Of a stretch of 17,952 nucleotides of DNA, positions 15,001 through 17,952 are shown piece by piece. Source of the stretch: Bacillota bacterium (GTDB lineage: Bacteria > Bacillota > Clostridia > Acetivibrionales > DTU013); NCBI GenBank assembly GCA_023415815.1, contig JAEZJL010000064.1:1-17952 (forward strand). The letters are read 5' to 3'. Position 1 is the first letter of the stretch. Each line of letters opens with the position of its first letter. Below the pieces are notes generated by a model. The model was not told the DNA's origin. It ran no database searches and saw only the letters and a list, made by a program, of their open reading frames with translations. Position numbers and translations under genes: made by a program.

Positions 15001-15029
15001 TTTTTGAGCCCTCCCACACACAAAACTCT

Positions 15030-16772
15030 CTATTCCAGGGACTCGAAATACCTGCGCACCATATCCTTCATTGCCGCCGGTATTTCCGTGTCCTCCATAT
15101 TGGCTACCGCTTCGCTTCCATATTGTGCCACCACTTCTCCGTAAGGCAGGATGGCGCCCTTTTGCACCGGCATGCCGTCTGTCTGAGAATACCGGCTTTG
15201 CCCGCCCTCCTGCTTCTGCCCTCCGACCTGGGTTGCAGCTGCGTCGCCGCCGAGGCGTTCGGGGTCATATAGCTGTTCGTAGGTCTCCTCGCTGCCCTCG
15301 CCGGGAGCGCGCCGCGCTCCGGAGCCCTCACCGCCCGCACCGCCAGCCTCCTTGTTGGTCGAGCCGTCTCCCGCGCCGCTGCCCCCGCCGCTACCGCTTC
15401 CGCCGGAGGACGAGCCCGTACCGGTGCTCCCGCCGCTTCCGCCGCTATCTCCGCCGCCAGAGCCCTGCCCGCCGCTGCCGGCGTTTCCTCCCGCACCGCC
15501 TCCCGCTGCGCCGCCGCTGCCTTCGCTGCCACCCTGCGCGCTTTCGCCCAGGGCCGCAAGTCCGGAGGGGCTTCCGGACTGTCCGCCGCTGCCGCCGCTC
15601 GAGCCTGAGGCGTTCAACCGGCTGTCAACTGCAGAAATACCAATTTTTGCCTGCTGCACGGCCTGCGCCAGCTTTCCGAGCGCCTGCGCCGCACCGGAGC
15701 CTCCGTTTCCATTCATCATACCGGACAATGCGTTTTCAAGCCCCTGCATCGCATCCGGCTGCGAGCCCGGCTCGCCGGATTCAAGCCGCTCCGCCGCTTC
15801 AAGAAGCTTTTCCGCGGCTTCGCTCTGCCCTGCCTGCTCCGCAGCCTGCCTGAGCAATTCCGACAGTTCCTCCGGAGACGGCTCGTCCCGCTCCATTTGC
15901 TGAAGCAGCTGCTCAAGCGCCTGCTTCACAGCGGCTGCATCCTTGTTCTGCGCGGCTTCGCCCAGCTCGCGGGTCGTGCTGTTCTGCGCCAGCGACTTGC
16001 CAAGCTCATTGAGCTGCCTGTCGGGGTCGAGCCCACCCAGTTCGTTTTCAGTTCGAGAAAGAGCTTTCAGCGCTTCTTCCTCGGTTTTCGCCTTTTTCAA
16101 TTCCTGTGAGAGCCGCTCCAGCTCCTCGCTGATTTTCCGCAGCTCGCTGTCTGTCAACTTCCCGCTCTTCTCCAGCGTTTTTTTGACCGCGTCCAGCTTT
16201 TTGACCTGCTCTCCGGCTTCATTTTGAAGCTTTTCCAGGAATCCGGCCCTCTCGCGAGCGGGACCCGGAATCAAAAAGGACGCCGAGGTCAGCAGGACGC
16301 CAGCGGCCAGCACAAGAGCGGGCTTTACGGGAAATCTCAGGCGGTATGAGCTTTTGAAGTCCATGCTTCGGACAGCCTTCACGGTATCCTGCCTCTGGAG
16401 CAGCGCGACGGCCGATCCGTCCTGCCGCAGCTGCCAGGCGGTAACCACCCGCTCCTTGAGGCCGAGGGCATCCGCGGCTTTTATAAGGCTTTCCTTTGCC
16501 GGAAATAAAAATATCGAAACCAGCAGTCCAAGGACGGTAAACCCGAGAGAGAGCAAAAATATGGCCCGAAGCAGATACGGGACGGGGAGCCACAGGGAGA
16601 CATAAGCCAGTACTGCGCTGATCCCCCCGGCGGCCGCCAGGCATACAAACAGGCAGCGTAAGCCGTTATTCAGATGCATCCGGTTCCTCAAGGGCCTTAA
16701 TATTTTCAGTATCTCCTTTATACCCGTCCACCCGCCTTCCTCCGCCTGTGCTTCACGGGCTTCAGCTTCCAT
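15030..16772 (-). CDS. Membrane protein with coiled coil and Gly/Ser-rich region
   Basis: The 580-aa protein resembles the DUF4175-like membrane proteins seen next to MoxR genes; I am not sure of the family. It has membrane segments at about 38-62, 65-90 and 148-170, then a long Glu/Gln/Leu-rich coiled coil (175-335). A Gly/Ser-rich stretch (about 388-487) is followed by a conserved-looking tail ending IPAAMKDMVRRYFESLE. It may be a structural partner of the VWA proteins. ATG 16772 overlaps the permease gene by 55 nt and has no good ribosome site; Met32 (ATG 16679) has GAGG 6 nt upstream but would drop the hydrophilic lead-in ILKILRPLRNR, so the start is uncertain. Confidence 0.75.
   Translation of the reverse strand: MEAEAREAQAEEGGWTGIKEILKILRPLRNRMHLNNGLRCLFVCLAAAGGISAVLAYVSLWLPVPYLLRAIFLLSLGFTVLGLLVSIFLFPAKESLIKAADALGLKERVVTAWQLRQDGSAVALLQRQDTVKAVRSMDFKSSYRLRFPVKPALVLAAGVLLTSASFLIPGPARERAGFLEKLQNEAGEQVKKLDAVKKTLEKSGKLTDSELRKISEELERLSQELKKAKTEEEALKALSRTENELGGLDPDRQLNELGKSLAQNSTTRELGEAAQNKDAAAVKQALEQLLQQMERDEPSPEELSELLRQAAEQAGQSEAAEKLLEAAERLESGEPGSQPDAMQGLENALSGMMNGNGGSGAAQALGKLAQAVQQAKIGISAVDSRLNASGSSGGSGGQSGSPSGLAALGESAQGGSEGSGGAAGGGAGGNAGSGGQGSGGGDSGGSGGSTGTGSSSGGSGSGGGSGAGDGSTNKEAGGAGGEGSGARRAPGEGSEETYEQLYDPERLGGDAAATQVGGQKQEGGQSRYSQTDGMPVQKGAILPYGEVVAQYGSEAVANMEDTEIPAAMKDMVRRYFESLE
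15312..15611 (-). repeat. Low-complexity Gly/Ser coding tract
   Basis: About 100 codons here encode almost only Gly, Ser and Ala, with short repeats such as GGSGGS. The GC-rich DNA leaves other frames open, which explains spurious long ORFs. It is probably a flexible linker between the coiled coil and the C-terminal tail. Confidence 0.7.
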
Positions 16773-17623
16773 GCGCTCAGGCAGACAAGTATTCCCGATA
16801 AAACAAGGTCGAACAGGGAGTTCAGCATCCAGGGCGCGATATGCCTCAGCCAGCTTGTATCCTGGTCGGCGATCCTTTGGATGGAATTGAAGGTGTCAAT
16901 CAGGGACATGCCGTTCTGTCCGTCGGAGATGAAGGAGGTGATGCCGAAGGCGGGAGAAGGGGATAAAACCAATGCAAGCAAGCCATATGTAGGCTCTACG
17001 GCCCTGGGTCCGAGATTAAAGACCGCAATGAGCACAAGCGCGATCACAGGGCCTATCCCAATGATTCCCAGGGATATATAGGTGGCTATGACCGAAACAA
17101 CGCTTTTACGGAACACCGTGGAAAAAAAGATGCCCAGGCTGGCCGCCATGACCGCCGTTATGATATAAAAGAGTAACAGCAGCAGCATTTCTCCGAAGGT
17201 AACGCCCCCGAACAGAAGCACCATGCCGAGGATTGGCAGGGATGCGATCACCAGCAGCATTACATGGGCAAGAGATACCGCCAGCTTCCCGGCGATGATC
17301 GACCAGGTGGATATGTCCGAGCAGAGCATCAGGTCCAGGGTCTGCCTTTCCCTCTCCCCGCTTACCGACGTAGCCGTAAGCGCAGGCACGATGAACATGA
17401 GCAGCGCGAACTGGAACAGGGCAATCAAGGTGTATGCGTTAACGGCGGTCCTGGGATTAAAATCGGAATAGCCGTAACTATAGAACATCTGGTCGTTCCC
17501 TGCAAAGAACAGGAAGAGCACAAGTCCCAGGAACAAAAGGTAAAGGCTCAGAAGTATTGGCATGCGCCAGCCGCGCATCTTGGTCTTCATATCCTTTTCA
17601 ATGATAGGATTAAGCGACATCAT
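16718..17623 (-). CDS. ABC-2 type transporter permease
   Basis: The 301-aa protein has about six membrane segments (22-41, 63-83, 113-137, 146-168, 174-201, 264-284). Between the second and third lies SGERERQTLDLMLCSDIS (88-105), the usual ABC-2 permease motif before the helix that starts IIAGKL. It would form an exporter with the ATPase encoded just upstream, which overlaps it by 14 nt. ATG 17623 follows GGAGGAG by about 7 nt; a second ATG comes right after it. Its cargo is unknown. Linkage to the MoxR genes suggests a common envelope process. Confidence 0.9.
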   Translation of the reverse strand: MMSLNPIIEKDMKTKMRGWRMPILLSLYLLFLGLVLFLFFAGNDQMFYSYGYSDFNPRTAVNAYTLIALFQFALLMFIVPALTATSVSGERERQTLDLMLCSDISTWSIIAGKLAVSLAHVMLLVIASLPILGMVLLFGGVTFGEMLLLLLFYIITAVMAASLGIFFSTVFRKSVVSVIATYISLGIIGIGPVIALVLIAVFNLGPRAVEPTYGLLALVLSPSPAFGITSFISDGQNGMSLIDTFNSIQRIADQDTSWLRHIAPWMLNSLFDLVLSGILVCLSAWKLKPVKHRRRKAGGRV

Positions 17624-17952
17624 CGTTTTTCTCCTCCGTCAGATGCATAAAGATTGATTCCAGGCTTCCGCCCTCCTCCATAAACGATATTACCGGGATA
17701 TCCCGCATGACAAGCTTTTTCAATATCCCGGGCATAAGCTGATCGCCGCCCTTGAAATCCGCTTCGATGAGGGCTCCGCTCATGCTTATTTCCCCGATGC
17801 AGGGCTCCTCCTGGAGAAGCTTTACCGCGTCCTCGGCAAGGTCTGCGACCCTTATTTTGATCTTTCCCGTGTGGGACAGCTTTTCCATGATCTCTTCCAC
17901 CGTTCCGCTGGTAACCATCCTTCCCCTGTCGATAATACCGATGGCCGTACAG
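17610..17952 (-). CDS. ABC transporter ATP-binding protein, C-terminal part (cut by window edge)
   Basis: The reading frame is open to the window end; an internal Met at 17918 is not the start. The visible residues begin TAIGIIDRGRMVTSGTVEEI, matching the region just after the H-loop of ABC ATPases (usually D(R)IAIIDRGRIVASG). About 90 residues of accessory C-terminal domain follow, as in ABC-2 exporter ATPases. Walker A, the signature motif and Walker B are outside the window. Its stop overlaps the permease start by 14 nt, so they form one transporter. It is the first visible gene of the MoxR operon, and the promoter is outside. Confidence 0.85.
   Translation of the reverse strand, partial: CTAIGIIDRGRMVTSGTVEEIMEKLSHTGKIKIRVADLAEDAVKLLQEEPCIGEISMSGALIEADFKGGDQLMPGILKKLVMRDIPVISFMEEGGSLESIFMHLTEEKNDDVA

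Noticed and set aside
15001..15021. GTG at 15021 as the MoxR start
   Set aside because: It has only a weak ribosome site and would place the good GGGAGG site inside the coding region; kept only as an alternative.
15071..15903. Long plus-strand and alternate minus-strand ORFs rich in Pro, Arg or Ala
   Set aside because: Shadows of the GC-rich Gly/Ser tract of the membrane protein; no start signals or domains.
1..17952. CRISPR arrays, tRNA/rRNA genes, insertion sequences or phage genes
   Set aside because: No regularly spaced repeats, cloverleaf-like sequence, transposase motifs or phage proteins were seen on either strand.

Overview
The window looks like chromosomal DNA from a member of the Clostridia or a close Gram-positive relative. 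This is inferred from a 7TM LytS-type kinase with a LytTR regulator, a BlaI/M56 pair, purine-rich Shine-Dalgarno sites with GTG and TTG starts, and a MoxR/DUF58/BatA operon. The species cannot be named from the sequence. I saw no rRNA, tRNA, CRISPR array or insertion sequence.

Layout. (1) 1-3255, minus strand: an operon of a permuted papain-like (C92-type) putative thiol hydrolase, a 7TM LytS-like sensor kinase and a radical SAM protein cut by the window edge. A LytTR response regulator (3432-4187, plus) diverges from it across a 176-nt AT-rich intergenic region with a near-consensus promoter and repeats. (2) 4198-7313, minus: a BlaI-type repressor overlapping a 910-aa membrane protein that joins a BlaR1-like M56 metallopeptidase to a complete class-B penicillin-binding module, in which the KTG motif reads C-I-G. 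Two BlaI-type operators lie at the promoter. (3) 7487-8466, plus: a 49-aa small ORF of unknown function, then a MntA/HepT toxin-antitoxin pair with its own consensus promoter. (4) 8482-17952, minus: ABC ATPase (partial), ABC-2 permease, a membrane/coiled-coil/Gly-rich protein, a MoxR AAA+ ATPase, a DUF58 protein, a BatA-like VWA protein and a large double-VWA membrane protein, mostly overlapping or closely spaced.

How they may work together. In region 1 the kinase and regulator probably form a two-component system, with the radical SAM protein and papain-like enzyme as effectors or partners. In region 2 the M56 domain would inactivate the BlaI repressor when the extracytoplasmic PBP module senses a ligand; the altered KTG box suggests it may not be a standard beta-lactam sensor. 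In region 4 the MoxR ATPase would act on VWA proteins at the membrane, next to an ABC exporter.

One recurring oddity is that several start sites (radical SAM, kinase, mntA, DUF58) have the Shine-Dalgarno sequence in a 5-6-nt hairpin loop, with the 3' arm touching or entering the start codon.
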